From Chloroflexota bacterium (lineage in GTDB: Bacteria > Chloroflexota > Chloroflexia > QHBQ01 > JADMIH01): 13,092 nucleotides of DNA. Each line of letters begins with the position of its first letter. Within the stretch, counting starts at the first letter, position 1. Where the stretch lies: the NCBI GenBank assembly GCA_015478675.1, contig JADMIH010000112.1:1-13092 (forward strand), in the 5' to 3' direction. Made by a program: the position numbers and the translations under genes. Below, piece after piece: positions 12,555 to 13,092 of this stretch. A model generated the notes under the pieces. That model ran no database searches. It had not been told where the DNA came from and saw nothing but the letters and a program-made list of their open reading frames with translations.

Positions 12555-13092
12555 AGTTCTCTTCGCCCTGAAAGCTCGAAAAGAGGTTGTTGAGCGACTC
12601 GGCCAGCGTCGGGTGGGCGAAGATCGCATCTTTGAGAAGGGTGTAAGGCAGCTTGCCCATGATGGCTATCTCCAGCATGGACATCAGCTCGCCACCCTCC
12701 AGCCCAAGCACAGCGCAGCCTAATATCTGGCCTGTTTCGGCGTCAACCAGCGCCTTCATGAAGCCACGCGACTCGTCTACCTCCAGGGCGCGGGCGACAT
12801 TATCCATAGGCATTTTGGCTATACGCACCTGCTTGCCCTGTGCTTTGGCTTCGGCTTCGCTCAGGCCGACGCGCCCCAGCTGTGGGTCTATGTAAACGGT
12901 GTAAGGGACAAGCCGGTTGGTGATAACGTCCCCGCCTTCGAGGAGGTTTGTGCGTATAACGCGAAAATCGTCGTACGATATATGCGTGAAAGCAGGGCCG
13001 CCTTTCACATCACCGAGCGCGTATATACCCGGCACGCTTGTCTCCAAACGCTCGTTCACCTGAATATAACCCTGCTTGTCCATCTGCACGCC
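12553..13092 (-). CDS. Pyridine nucleotide-disulfide oxidoreductase (mercuric reductase/RclA-like), C-terminal part
   Basis: The frame is open to the window edge (it begins [19 protein letters not shown]), so the N-terminal part with the FAD-binding GxGxxG and any redox Cys pair is outside. Seen: the second FAD contact [12 protein letters not shown], then the dimerisation domain ([24 protein letters not shown] ... [28 protein letters not shown]), ending with [16 protein letters not shown], where the His-x4-Glu pair of the glutathione reductase/dihydrolipoamide dehydrogenase family is conserved. The tail resembles the MerA-like/RclA subgroup more than dihydrolipoamide dehydrogenase, but without the N-terminus the substrate cannot be assigned. 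The gene ends before the yugP-like gene on the same strand with a gap of about 145 bases. Confidence 0.85.
   Translation of the reverse strand, partial: GVQMDKQGYIQVNERLETSVPGIYALGDVKGGPAFTHISYDDFRVIRTNLLEGGDVITNRLVPYTVYIDPQLGRVGLSEAEAKAQGKQVRIAKMPMDNVARALEVDESRGFMKALVDAETGQILGCAVLGLEGGELMSMLEIAIMGKLPYTLLKDAIFAHPTLAESLNNLFSSFQGEEN

Noticed and set aside
12527..12555. Terminator for the oxidoreductase gene
   Set aside because: The hairpin overlaps the stop codon and no T-tract follows on the minus strand; it is better explained as facing heptamer repeats.

Overview
This window reads like a chromosomal stretch of a Chloroflexota bacterium, perhaps a soil lineage near Ktedonobacteria. That placement is an inference from protein style: a DUF1998-type helicase tail, an efflux adaptor made of 'AGPT..ADL' helical repeats, a paired DUF1800/DUF1501 module and a YugP-type protease. 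No rRNA, tRNA or CRISPR array is visible. Base composition and codon use look even throughout, apart from two small inserted elements.

Layout. (1) 3-1987, plus strand: the end of a DEAD/DEAH helicase with a four-cysteine cluster, a 58-residue membrane protein, and a complete D-2-hydroxyacid (glyoxylate/hydroxypyruvate-type) dehydrogenase. (2) 1988-2860: a long non-coding stretch holding one copy of a MITE-like element and a promoter region with a PhoP/PhoB-style direct repeat. (3) 2861-8033: a four-gene MacAB-like cassette consisting of a very long repeat-built adaptor, an ABC ATPase, a FtsX/MacB permease overlapping it by ATGA, and a secreted or anchored Gly-rich DUF5666 protein. It is closed by a 20-bp-stem terminator. 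(4) 8154-11338: a second promoter with almost the same direct-repeat operator, then DUF1800, a Tat-signalled DUF1501 protein and TatA. (5) 11360-11653: a second copy of the MITE-like element, inserted beside a shared terminator. (6) 11671-13092, minus strand: a YugP-like membrane zinc protease and the C-terminal part of a flavin disulfide oxidoreductase that runs off the window.

Four patterns stand out. The two MITE copies (2130-2399 and 11360-11614) share termini, each has a perfect but different 8-bp target duplication, and both carry a GC-rich hairpin. The two operons share a TTTACA-N5-TTTACA operator placed exactly the same distance from a -10 hexamer, which suggests one OmpR/PhoB-class regulator controls both the efflux cassette and the Tat-linked module. 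The adaptor contains two blocks of exactly six 26-residue repeats, one on each side of a central non-repeat segment. Short arrays of a degenerate heptamer lie in three intergenic gaps, two of them directly against ribosome binding sites.
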